A DNA stretch of 64,000 nt from Kuschelorhynchus macadamiae (lineage: Eukaryota; Arthropoda; Insecta; Coleoptera; Curculionidae). The notes beneath the pieces are model-generated. The model saw only the letters and a program-made list of their open reading frames with translations, was not told where the DNA came from and searched no databases. Position 1 is the stretch's first letter. The number at the start of each line of letters is the position of its first letter. The stretch is from contig JAUTXW010000538.1 of the NCBI GenBank assembly GCA_030620095.1, forward strand, positions 163,440 to 227,439, written 5' to 3'. Of the stretch, positions 31,718 to 43,341 are shown piece after piece. The position numbers and the translations under genes were made by a program.

Positions 31718-34588
31718 TAAAGTGAAAAAGATCGCATCATATGGATTTTTTTTATTAGGTCACTTTGCCCAAGTTTAACATAGGCAATGACTTTTGATTT
31801 ACTAAGGATGAAAAATGGCTTAGTGGAAAATAATCACGTGACTGGCGTTACCTGTCAAAATTGACATTTCTTTAAAACAATTGCAGAAAAGGGGCTTATT
31901 TGCTAAAATATGAAAAAGTTGTATTAAGAAAAGTTGTTTATTTTTTAATTTTACATACGTATACCAAATTTTGATAAAAAATTCCAATATTTATATTTTT
32001 AAAGTTTTTCCTGCTTTCTGAAAATTCTAAAAAAATAATAATTGTTTAACTTTAAGAAAATGTGTTCTGTTAGTAACCTCATCATCATAATAATCTCATA
32101 TATGGGTTCAGTGGCCCTTTATCCGGGCAATTGTCTTGAGAGAGCGCCTTTTAGAAAAAAATGATGACAACAAAAAAAAGTTTAATAATCTTTAAGAATT
32201 TGCTGGTCCCTTGGCTGCACTTTAAAATTACTAATGACAAAAAAAGGTCTTGTATTTCACTGATAAAATATTGGTTCATGTCTTGCGGGGCCCCCATCGC
32301 ATGTGGGCCCTACACCTATTCAATAATAAATTATCGCAAAATGTAGCGCAATTTTTAATCCAGGGCTGAAGAATACATTTTGATACATAAGGTCTCAAAG
32401 AGTAAATTAAGAGCATTTTTGATCTCAGCATAACATTTTGTGGAGAGATAAAACAACTTTTACGGCTAGTAGGAGGGCATACCATCTGAAATTTGTTATC
32501 ATGCAGAATTCATTATTTAAATCTTTTATCCTGTATTTTGAAAACTACACCTTTAAACCAAATCATCATTGTTTTCATTTTTTTTTAGTTAAGATACTCA
32601 TCCAAAAAAATATTTATTAATATATACTTAAAATTTTTAAAAGCACGTCAACTTTATATCAAGCTTAGAGGCTTTAAAGAAGTGGTTTTCATTTTTCTAG
32701 CTGAGGTAACTGAAATATATATTTTTGAAAGTATTTTTTTTTGAATTTTCGAAAAACTAAGAAGTTACAAAAATTTAAATTCGGAATTTATGGCAAAAAT
32801 TCGGTATACAATTTGTTTTTACTTTATTTATTAAGTAAGTATAACATAACTTGTGGATATTTCTTTAAACAAGTTAAAAAAAAGTTGTTTATTATATAGT
32901 TTTACATATGTCTGTCGAATATCGGTTAGCAATTATTTTTTTAGAATTTTCAAAAAACAGGAAACAGTTAAAAAAAAAATATTGGAATGTTTGATCATTT
33001 TTAGTATGCATATGTAAAATTAAAAAATAAACAACTTTTCTTAATACAATTTTTTCATATTTTAGCAAATAAGCACTTTTTATGCAATTTTTTTAAAGAA
33101 ATGTCAATTTTGACAAGTAACGCAAGTCACGTGATTATTTTCGACTAAGCCATTTTTCATCCTTAGTAAAGCAAAAGTTATTGCCTATTGTAGCAGGGTT
33201 ATCGAGCGGGTATTTATTATATTTAAAATTATTTATTTATTTATTTGAGATATAGCGGGCAATACTGTCACAATACTTTAATTAACTAATACATGATAAG
33301 TAAAATCAAAGGCACTCTGTAGGCTTCTTCGTGAATTATAATTTACAATGTAACGAATTATAACTGTTAGTGCAAATTGAATTAAACATTTTATCTCACC
33401 AATTCTGCAATTGCTGTACAAAAATAATACTTAAACCTAATAAGAAAAAAAAAGTATTTAAATCTAGAAAATGAGGGAATTATCTTAAAATCCCCAACCT
33501 TAGTACAAAAGAAAAGAAAACAAGAATCTTTAAATAACCCGTAAATTTAACTCTTGTAAACAAGTTACTCCCCAAATAAATCATAGAATTAAAATAAAAT
33601 ATCTTTGAAAATCCCTCAACTTTAATATCCCACTGTATACGTAAAGTCCCATAAACCACCACAAAATAAGAATTTAAGATCAACTATAAGAATCAAAACT
33701 CTGACACAGACTGACTTTTAGTCTTCCCGTAAAATACAAAGTTAGCTCAGCTATTACTAGATACACCCCTTAGACCAATCCCCTCTTTGATTTTATTAGT
33801 CAGGACGAAACGAATAAAGCTGTGAATGGTGAAGCTTAAGTCCCTACTCCAAACTTTAAGTTTGGAACTCCGTCTTAGAAACACGAGAATAAATAGATTA
33901 AAATGATATTCCCTTCAATTCTTAGTCCTAAGATTATGTATAAGTCTATACTAACTTATCCACATTATGGGTCCGAAAAGTCATGGCGAAAAAAAGGCAC
34001 GAAAAATCCTTTCAGTTTATCTTTTCTGAAGGGAAAATTATGCCACAAAAACACGGCTTTTCGGTAATGTTCCCATTACAAAGTACTCTATTGTATTTTC
34101 AACATAGTAAATTGGCTATTTATTATCATTGCATCGAACCAAATAAAATGTTTCAATTAACATTTGCAACAAGTTAAATTAAACAGACCAAAGAAAGATT
34201 ACCATGAAACAGGGAACATATGGGATCATAAACCCTCGAAAAGGAAGGCATAAATTGTAACCTTTTAAGAAAGCTTATCCATAAATCGGTCTATACTCTA
34301 AAATATAGCATTTGAGATATATGATACTTTATTTAGGGTTTAAAATTCTCGAAACTAATATTAGACAAATTTACTTAAAATTCTTGTGAAATAATCAAGC
34401 CTGTTTAAGCGTGAACATGAGAACCAACAGTTTTAGTAAAATATTGCCTGAATTATATTTAGAATATATAAAAATATATACTCTATACCGTTGTTATAGT
34501 CTATTCTGTTACACTATGTTAAACTTTGACAAAGTGACCTAATAAAAAAAATTCCCATATGATGGGAACTTTTTCAGGGACACTCTAT
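31718..34588. mobile_element. Non-coding DNA element with ~300-bp TIRs, split by a solo LTR
   Basis: The left arm 31,718-32,046 matches the reverse complement of 32,930-33,188 plus 34,514-34,588 (ATCATATGG, TTTTTATTAGGTCACTTTG, GTTTAACATA, AATCACGTGA). The right arm is interrupted at CTAT by the solo LTR. The outer right end reads AGAGTGTCCCTGAAAAAG inward, Tc1-like in style. The left end has lost a few bases. The ~880-bp centre shows no transposase. Probably a large MITE. Confidence 0.75.
33189..34513. mobile_element. Solo LTR
   Basis: It begins TGTAGCAG and ends CTGTTACA (inverted TGTARCAG). It is 1,325 bp and flanked by the 4-bp duplication CTAT (33,185-33,188 and 34,514-34,517). Removing it together with one CTAT restores the right arm of the surrounding element exactly where the left arm reads GTTTAACATAGGCAA. 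No gag or pol is present. A Ty3/gypsy or BEL origin cannot be decided. Orientation unknown. Confidence 0.85.
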
Positions 34589-35651
34589 ATATAAAATGCG
34601 TCAAACATGATGAAGAAAGTCAAAACCAGCCTACTAGATTTGTAGCTTGCTTATTTAATTTGATTTACTCCACGTGCATTAAATAATAATTACGTTAATA
34701 CGGAAATAATTCGGAAATGGTACCAGATTTGGAAAAATCGCAAGAGGTAAAAAAGTTTAAAAAAATGACAGTTTGATAGTGACCCAATAAATGATAACAC
34801 CCTGTAAATTGGAGAGAACGATTACAAGATATTGGTTTGGAGATTATTATTATACAGTGCGCAAATTTTAAAAGAGGCACCACGATCTTTTGTCATCCTA
34901 GTTAATACAAAAGAGATGACTCGCTATAAGATGATCTCAAATTTCTTTTTTTTTTATTTATTTTCGCTTTAAAATGAGCAAATCAATATTTTATTGCATT
35001 ATTTAACTTTTATGCGTACCTACCTAATTTCAAGTAATAATTTGTGAAAAAACACATAATGACATACTACCTATAACAAATTAGATTTTCATCCCAACCC
35101 TCTTGTCTTTCCTATTTTATTTTTCATTAGAATTCTGAAAGAATTATTTTAAATCTATTTATTTGTGTATATTTTGCAGTTATTAAAAATAGTCCCATGT
35201 TCGGTACTTTCCCTTCTACTGTTTGCATTAGTTCAGAAGGCCACCGTAACAGATGCGTGCCTTCAAAGACATACTTGCGCAGTCCTAATCGGCGTTTAAG
35301 ACCGCATTATACTTATTTACAGGCTATGAGATGGCGTAATGATCGAAGTTTAAACTGTCAAATGTCGTCGTTGACGACTGAAAATTATTCCTAAAATCTA
35401 ACTATTTAAAATAAATTCGGGGTGTTAGATAATTTTTGAAATCAACCACTGATAATTGAGTAATTAATGGTGGTCCATACTTTTGTGCCTAGTATATACA
35501 AATTTAAATTGTGCGCCGAAACATCAAAAACTCATCTCGCGGCGCGTAGCACAATTTTATATTTAAAACAGATTTCTACTCTCTATTTTACACGTCAATT
35601 CGCCCGTATCTCTTTACAATATAACAGATGGCGCTCGAATACGGACTTGCG
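34589..35651. other. Non-coding spacer
   Basis: No recognised gene. ACACCCTGTAAATT near 34,797 resembles a Tc1-type end without a partner. The frame 35,197-35,394 and the stretch around 35,520-35,640 (GGCGCGTAGC, AACAGATGGCGCTCG) are moderately GC-richer, but I cannot assign them. Confidence 0.4.
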
Positions 35652-38600
35652 TACAGTGACTTTATACAGAGACAGTGGCCACAATAGGGTAACCAATTTT
35701 TGATTGGTTCTCCGCGTCACGTGGTCCTGGCGGCCATATTGCTGCAAAAATCGATTTGTTTACTTTTTGCCTAAATGGGTTTCTTATGAGGTTTTTTGTT
35801 TTAGTGTATTATTTTATTAGTTTTTGTGATTATTAAAACGAATATCGATAGAAACAATAAGTTCTAAGCCATTGGCTATATGAATAAATGTGTTTAAGCC
35901 TGGTTCACCTGCTTTTCGCTTGTAATCAGTGTTTGTGATAAATTTGTAAATGAAAGATTGCAAATTTTAGTATTGTCTAGAACAGTATTTGAAAAAAGTG
36001 TTTTTTGTGTATTTTGCTAGTAATCTGTAGTTTGGATTATCAATGTATAGTGCTTTGATCTGTTAACAGAGAAAACTATATAATGTATAAAATTAGCTCT
36101 GAGCACATAAGACTAGTATTAATGGCAAAAACCTGATATTTTAATGTTAATTAGTATTAGTGGATCATCTGTATAAAATTTTGTATATTTTTTATTTAAT
36201 AAATATCTTTAAAAAGGATAGTATTAAAATAAATATTTAGAATAATCACTATGGCTTTTATTGATCTTTAATATTTTCTAATTTTTTTATTTCACATAAT
36301 CAGTATTAAGGTAAATTATAAAAAATGCTGGTTTAGCCCTTTTCAGTGATATAAACTGATGCTTTTGTCAAAAATAACTGCTTTGTTTTTTGGCTTACAC
36401 AGTCTGGAATAATACGCGCGTTCAATATTTTGAATATAACTTGTGACCTAGGTGACAAGGTGGATACGTTTTGGTGTTATCTTTATAAAGTTGTGTTAAC
36501 TGACAAAACATCTATGTAGCTATCGACTTTTATTTATTACTCAAACTCAACATATATTTATTTAGTTACTTTAACAGAAACAGACTATATACCTAAAACT
36601 ATCATTAAAAAGAATTTAACAAATTTCTGACATAAAAAGTTATGATACAGACATTCTTGAACAAAGTGAAAGGTAAAGTCATTAGTAATATAATTATAAA
36701 CCTATACATCCTGCAGACTCTCTCTTAGCTAATATCATCAGCTTGAAAATTAAATGTCATAAATTCAGGGTCAACGATTACACCTAGGTATTTATCTTAA
36801 TACTCTGTTTTTCCAAAAATATAATTGGATTTGATTTTCAGCTTATGACAAAAATTCAGAGACAACACATTTTACACAACACAATTTAAATGGCTGATTT
36901 AAAACTTTTTTAAATATAATTCATACAACACCACCAAATTTAAACACACAGTGTGCAACAAGACCGGCAAGGTGTGTGATATATATGGGTGGGGATATTT
37001 TGAAGATTTGTGGGACCTTATTTTTATGGAAATTTAACTGCAGATGATTATGTACCAAAATATTTTGCACATATATTGTCCCTTTGTTGGAAGACATACC
37101 TTTAGCTGTTGAATACTGAACTATCAACAAGATGGTTTTTAAATTTAAGATCACACTGATCTTTTAAACAATAACAGAAAATTGGATTGGTACGTGGGGC
37201 ATACCTTGGCAAAACTAGGTTGTGACTTAAACAAGATTTTTTTTTGTCACACAGTATTTTCAATATTTAAAGGAATAACCTTTCACACAATAATAAGAAT
37301 AACATGACACATAGGCAAGCTTTTACATTAGCCCAGTTGAACAGAATTTGTCAGTTGTAAAGGCGGAAATTTAGATTTCGATTTTTTTTTCAACAGGGTG
37401 GGCTCATATATCTCTTTCTAAATATATTGATTAAAAATTTAATAATTAACCATTTTCATAATTATTTTTTATTTTCACTTGTGTTAAATTAGAGTTTGTT
37501 AATTTTGTTCATATTTTGTAAACAAAAAAAAATAAAAAAAATTAATAATAAATAATTAAAATAACGTGCTAGTGTTATTTAAAGTTGTGAAATTTGCTAA
37601 CAAACTATAAATCTTAACAATACATAATTGAGATATCTGTCATCAAAATCAAAGCTGTACTTGCGATGTAAACCAAAAACACGTTAATATTTTCGTTATT
37701 TTTTAATAAGTACCTACAACTTTATATCACTGAAAAGGGCTACCACCATTTTTATAATTTATAGCCAACTATGATTTCCATTTGAAAAAAAAAAGTTTTG
37801 CCTATTTATGATAAAACGGATAACTTTGAGAAAAAAAAAGTATGCCACTGGATTTTACATAAAAAAGTGCCTTTAGAATGTCTTTGCAGAAATAATTTGT
37901 TTACAATAAAAAAGTTATGGACAATTTTCAAAATGGCCATATTTGAAAAACGCCCTATATCTCAGTTACTGAAAATAATTGGCATATTTTTATTAAACAT
38001 TTCCAGTTTTGCCCATGACACCAAAGTTTTGGAATGAAGTCAGGAAATAGGTTTTCTCACACACATACACATATATGAATTTTTTTCTAGATAATATAAA
38101 ATTTTCTATGGACAAAAAAGTACTAATCCCTGTTAATGTTAATTAGTATTAGTGGATCATCGTATAAAATTTTGTATATTTTTTATAATAAATATCTTTA
38201 AAAAGGTATAGTATTAAAATAAATATTTAGAGATAATCACATGGCTTTTGTCCAACGTCAGATAGTGGAAGTGATATTGACATAATCAGTATTAAGGTCA
38301 TTATTGAGTGCTGGTACTTGTGAGTAACTGATGCTTTTGTTACCTGCTTTGTTACTTGCCGCTTACAGTCTAGTACTACATTCAGAAGTGTATCCAACTT
38401 GTGACCTAGGTGACAAGGTGGATACGGTAGTACGGTACTTCTTATTAACTAAAACATCTATATAGCTATCGACTTTTATTTATTACTCAAACTCAACATA
38501 TTTATTTAGTTACTTTAACAGAAACAGACTATATACCTAAAACTATCTTAAGAGTCTAACAAATTTCTGACATAAGTAGGTATGATACAGCTTCTTGAAG

Positions 38601-39471
38601 CACCGTGAACTTGGTAAAGTCATTAGTATTGCTAATTATAAACCTATACATCCTGCAGACTCTCTCTTAGCGGTATCATCAGCTTGAAAATTAAATGTCA
38701 ATTCAGGGTCAACGATTACACCTAGGTATTTATCTTAATACTCTGTTTTTCCAAAAATATAATTGGATTTGATTTTCCAGCTTACAAGAGACAACACATT
38801 TTACACAACACAATTTAAATGGCTCCTTTAAAACTTTTTTAAATCTAATTACGACACAACACCACCAAATTTAAACACTCAGTGTGGAAACTGGAAAGTG
38901 ACTGATAACTAATATTTTGAAAGTGGTTTTATTTATTAAACTGAATGTATGCCACCAAAAACTTTTGCTTCCTTGCTCTGCCAAGTTGAAACTGAACTTA
39001 ACTCAAGCTCTTTTTAAATTTAAGAACATGTGGCAATTTAACAATAACATAATTTGACGGTAGGGTAGCAAACTAGCAAAACTTTTCATAAACAAGCATT
39101 TTGCAATTCACACAGTATTTTCAATATTTGCAATAAAAATTGATACAATAATAACAATAACATGACACATAACCTCACATTTACAGGTGGCCCTGACAGA
39201 ATTTGTCAGTGTAAAGGCGGGAAATTTAAATTTCGATTTTTTTTTGTGGGCCATATATCTCTTTCTAAACTAAAATTGATTAAAAATTTAATAATTAACC
39301 ATTTAGCTGATCCAATTTTTTCATATTAATGTGTTAAACTTGATTAATTCAGTCATATTTTGCGAAAAACTATCGGTAATATGTGTGCGCCCATTTAAAC
39401 CTTCTGAAATTTAGCAGCAATATGGCGGATGGGCTCTATTGTCGCCACTGTCTCTGTATAAAGTCACTGTA
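35652..39471. mobile_element. Unclassified DNA element, 8-bp TSD, TIR TACAGTGACTTTATACAGAG
   Basis: A perfect 8-bp TSD, GACTTGCG, lies at 35,644-35,651 and 39,472-39,479. TIRs of about 36 bp run from TACAGTGACTTTATACAGAG through ACAGTGGCSACAATAG on both ends. CCATATTGCTGC is shared 20-30 bp further in. The 3,820-bp interior is AT-rich with no transposase. An 8-bp TSD fits hAT or P-type transposases, but the termini are not those I know for either. Much of the interior belongs to the 2-kb duplication listed next. Confidence 0.8.
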
Positions 39472-39885
39472 GACTTGCGTACTACTACAGAAGATTCCGT
39501 TCTATTCTCCCATAAACTTTTATCTATGTTCAGGGACGTTTGTTCCAGAACCGCGTACCACCATTTGCAGCCCGTCACGTCGGCAAGTGAATTTAAAAGT
39601 AAATAATTCTTGTTTATGTTGCATAATTTGAGAAAAAAAAAGTTTTAGTTTTTACTGTGATCTACAGAATGTACTTGAAAATAATTTGTTTACAATAAAA
39701 AACTTATTTTACTTGTCCCATATTTGGGACAGATTTGCATATACTAAATAATTGGCATATTTTTATTTGTACCAGTTTTGAAACAAATTGGAATGAAGTC
39801 ATGATTAGCACACACATACACATATATGAATTTTTTTCAGATGAATATCAAACTTTTCTATGGACAAAAAAGTGACTATTCCCTT
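36141..39885. repeat. Imperfect ~2-kb tandem duplication with mosaic second copy
   Basis: The unit starting TTAATGTTAATTAGTATTAG at about 36,141 recurs at about 38,135. The units stay collinear to TTTTCTATGGACAAAAAAGT near 38,100 and 39,865. The second copy alternates near-identical blocks with short blocks of unrelated sequence. The right TIR of the 35,652 element lies only in the second copy. One foreign block (GTCCAACGTCAGATAGTGGA, about 38,250) also occurs as contiguous sequence at about 39,977. Confidence 0.8.
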
Positions 39886-39889
39886 TACC

Positions 39890-40090
39890 GATTAAAGTGA
39901 TGACGAAAACCTCTCAGATGATGAAGTATATCAAATATCGCCCGCACTTTGGCAAGAGATGATTCATTCTTTGTCCAACGTCAGATAGTGGAAGTGATAT
40001 TGACACTGACAACGAAGAGGCTAATAGTGAAGAAAATCACACAGACATTTCTCTTTCACCGTTAGCTGAGTCACTAAAGGGTAACAATTT
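39890..40090 (+). pseudogene. Possible acidic coding remnant, perhaps piggyBac-like N-terminus
   Basis: Two overlapping frames read acidic peptides, DDENLSDDEVYQISPALWQE and then SDSGSDIDTDNEEANSEENH. Acid-rich, D/E/S-rich N-termini are usual in piggyBac transposases, but no catalytic region follows. The assignment is weak. It could equally be a fragment of an unrelated gene. Confidence 0.3.
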
Positions 40091-40499
40091 CGCAGGGAAT
40101 TCATTCATTGATTGATATGATGTGTGCAAACAGATGGATTATGTGGAGAAAATCTCTGAGCGATGAGGTTGTCTGGTCCTTGCAGAGGTTCTTATCAGAG
40201 TAGATGTAATACGTGAGAGGAAAAGAAGTAGACTAATACAAATAATACTCAATCCTTGTGTGATGTTGGTGTAACGTGAAACAAAAATACATTAACAGTA
40301 AACCAAGTAATAGTTACTTCAGGCACAGTTTGATTAACATCTAATCAATTTATCAACTTTTATATATTTTTTCAGGTGTTAGTCTGTCGATATATTATAT
40401 CAGTAAAAAATGTTTCTTATGTTTTATTGTATAAATAAATACAATTTTTTTCAAATTTTGTGTTTTTATGTGCGAAATTAACATACTGCAAATTTGACA
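40091..40499. other. AT-rich spacer
   Basis: No recognised feature. Confidence 0.4.
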
Positions 40500-41690
40500 T
40501 ACAATGTACCACAACCTGTACTTCTATCTGTACTAAATTTGGTACATATCAATTTTTTCAAGCTTTTGTTGAAAGACCATTAAAACATTATTTAAACATT
40601 TTTATTGATGTTATATAACACAAATTTATTTGAGCAAAGTAAAAAAATTCATGCAGTAAGGGGTAAAGTTGGATTTAATCATGTCGCTTCTGATTCACTA
40701 AAAGATTATCAATGCTGTTAATTATAACACCATAAATGCATAAAAATTACCGAACATTTAGAAAAAAATCGTGTTGCCTGCATGAGTTTATTTCCTTTAT
40801 TGTTCCAAAAATTAAATTATTTTTTGAAACGATGAAGAAAATGAACGAATGTGGTTTCAGGTAAAACAATTTTTATTAGAATTTTTTGGTTAATTTCTAT
40901 GTACGAATGGTAATTGGTGGATAATTCAAGAAACAAGAAGTTCGTCTCTAACCCTAACTCATTTATTTATTTGTCTATTATAAAATATACAACGGTAATG
41001 TCGACGTCATCGCAGGTTAATTTTCTATTTTGTATTTCACCTACTGGGCGATTATCACTTATCAATTCGGCGAAAACATCACGCACGAGAGTGACACACT
41101 ATATGCCACAAATCGTAATTCTATCTGTAATAAATTTGTACATAACAATTTTTTCGAGCTTTCGTTGAAAAACCATTACGAACATCTTTTAAATATTTTT
41201 TTTTTAATTTTATAACAATTTATATATCATTAATATATTTGAATAAAAACAAAAAAAATCATGCAGTAAGGGATAAAGTCGCCCAATGAGTTGGATTTAA
41301 TCATGTTGCTTTGATTCATCAATAAAATTATCCCACATCTTGATAATGCTGTTATCAGTTATAACACCATAAGCACATACAAAATATTGAAAATTTAGAA
41401 AAAATCGCGTTGTCTGAAAACTGCACGAGTTTATTTTTTTTAGTGTTTCAAAGTTAAAATAGCCCGAATCTGAAGATTAAGGGCTATTTTTTTTAAATAA
41501 TGAAGAACATAACACGATTTTTTTCAGAATTTTCTGGAATAAAAGTAATGAACCCTATCTTATTTATTATAAAAAGTACAATGATTATGCCTACGTCAGC
41601 GCAGGTTAATTTTCAATTTTGTACTTCACCTACTGGGCGATTATTACTTATCAATTCGGCGAAAACATCACGCTTTATATTGACATTTTT
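40500..41690. repeat. Tandem duplication, ~590-bp period
   Basis: Two diverged units. TTCTATCTGTAMTAAATTTG (40,522 / 41,121) and CATGCAGTAAGGGRTAAAGT (about 40,651 / 41,261) recur 590-610 bp apart. So does GCAGGTTAATTTTCWATTTT followed by CACCTACTGGGCGATTATYACT (about 41,013 / 41,600). The second unit ends against a LINE fragment. Satellite-like or a tandem element terminus. Confidence 0.8.
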
Positions 41691-41699
41691 ATAAATGAC

Positions 41700-43230
41700 G
41701 TGAATGAAATTATATCACGTTAAGCATCACTAAACTTTCGGACATCTGTAACTTCTTAACAGGAGCATCCATAAATCAGGTAATAAATCTAACATTGAGA
41801 ATTACCGCGGTGTTTCTAAGTTTTGCACATGTTGCTAAAAGTTTTGAGGAAATAGTTTCTCAGAAAATCACCCCTCTTTTCAGACAGATCTTTAGTGTTT
41901 ATCAACATGGGTTTGATCTAATCGGTCCACGGTTATTAATCTCCTGGTATAAAAGAATTACTTGCTAGGGGCCTTGGAAGAGAGGTTACAGGTGGACGCC
42001 ATTTATACAGATTTCTCCAAGGCCCTTGACAAGATGAATCATCAAAGACTTATGTAAGATGTATGGTCTGGGAGTCCATGGTACTTTCCTTCACTGGATA
42101 AGTAGCTATTTATCAAACAGAAACCAACGAGTAAAATTAAACAACTGTGAGACCTCGGATATCTTGGTGACCTCTGGGGTCCCCAGGTTTCCCGCATGAC
42201 GCGACTGCTTTTCAACTGTTTCATAATGATATCGGGCCATTACTTATTATATGCGGATGATCTGAAGATTTGCAATAAAATAGAGGATATAAATGATTGT
42301 ATTGGCTTACACAGGGATTTGAATCAGCTCACAAATTGTTGCAGGTCTAACTTCATTCGTCTTAACTTTAAAAAATGTTCAGTTATTAGTTTCCACAGGA
42401 AACCAACCTGTGTAATTCTCAACTATACATTGGCTGATAACTTAATCATTCGTGTTGTTTTTGTGAAAAATCTGGGTCTCTTGTTGGACAGGAGCCTTCG
42501 CTTTGACTTACACATTAACGACATTGCCAATGGATGCCTGAAGATGTTGGGTTTTATAAAAAGAACACTCAGTGATTTCCATAATATTGATTGTTTCAGG
42601 ATGCTCTATTATTCACTGATACGCTCAATTTTAGAATATCCTTCTCCAATTTGGTTGCCACACTATGAGATTTATAAAGAAAAACTAGAGAGAATCCAAA
42701 AACGATTTTTTAGATTCATAGCTTTTAAAACTGCGATACCCCAAGACCAGGTCAATTATGAAAATATGAGCCGCGCGTCAAATCTACCTCCATTATCAAA
42801 AAGACGTGTCTATATAGATCTTATTTTCTTTATAAAATAATGAACTCTATAGTTGATGCCCCTGATCTGCTTAGCTCGATTGCTATATCTGTCCCACAAA
42901 GAGTTAACAGAAGACATAACTTGTTTAATGTCCCTTATCACCAGAACAAACCATGAATTCAACAGTCCCTTGTCCCAAAAATGTGTCGGGAAATGAATGC
43001 AATAAATAAATGCCTTAGATGATACTGATATGTTTAATATGTCTCTAAATACTTTTAAATTTAAACTAAAAAAAAACTATTAAATGCTAATGATTTACAC
43101 TAACTTAATAATAGATTTAATATAAGATACAATACTTATTTTTAGGAATATATCCAACTATGTGATAAAACGGATTCAGTTATATCGTAACTTTCCCTTC
43201 TAAAACTATTATTATTATTATTATTATTTT
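41700..43230 (+). pseudogene. Non-LTR retrotransposon (jockey/CR1-like) RT, 5'-truncated
   Basis: From about 41,790 (NKSNIENYRGVSKF) the plus strand shows DAIYTDFSKALDKMNHQRL (about 41,997), WISSYLSNRNQRVKLNN (about 42,095) and VTSGVPQGSR-like at 42,168. LLYADDLKICNKIEDIN follows in a long open frame, 42,196-42,840 (YADD near 42,251). The C-terminal RT/thumb (LGLLLDRSLRFDLHIND, LYYSLIRSILEYPSPIW) is intact within that frame. The tail is readable to about 43,080, then an (ATT)n run at 43,206-43,230 and AATAAA near 43,305. Frameshifts at about 42,050 and 42,190 inactivate it. Confidence 0.85.
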
Positions 43231-43341
43231 TATGACTTGTTGTCTCACAGTATTCCTGTGGTTGTATTTTATACTGGCGTGATTATACCAAGTCAGTACA
43301 AAGAATAAAAATAAAAAAAAGGAAATGGAAAAAAAAAACAA

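Noticed and set aside
35197..35703. Two consecutive plus-strand frames left of the 35,652 element
   Set aside because: No homology recognised, and the second runs across the element border and TSD, so it cannot be an old gene.
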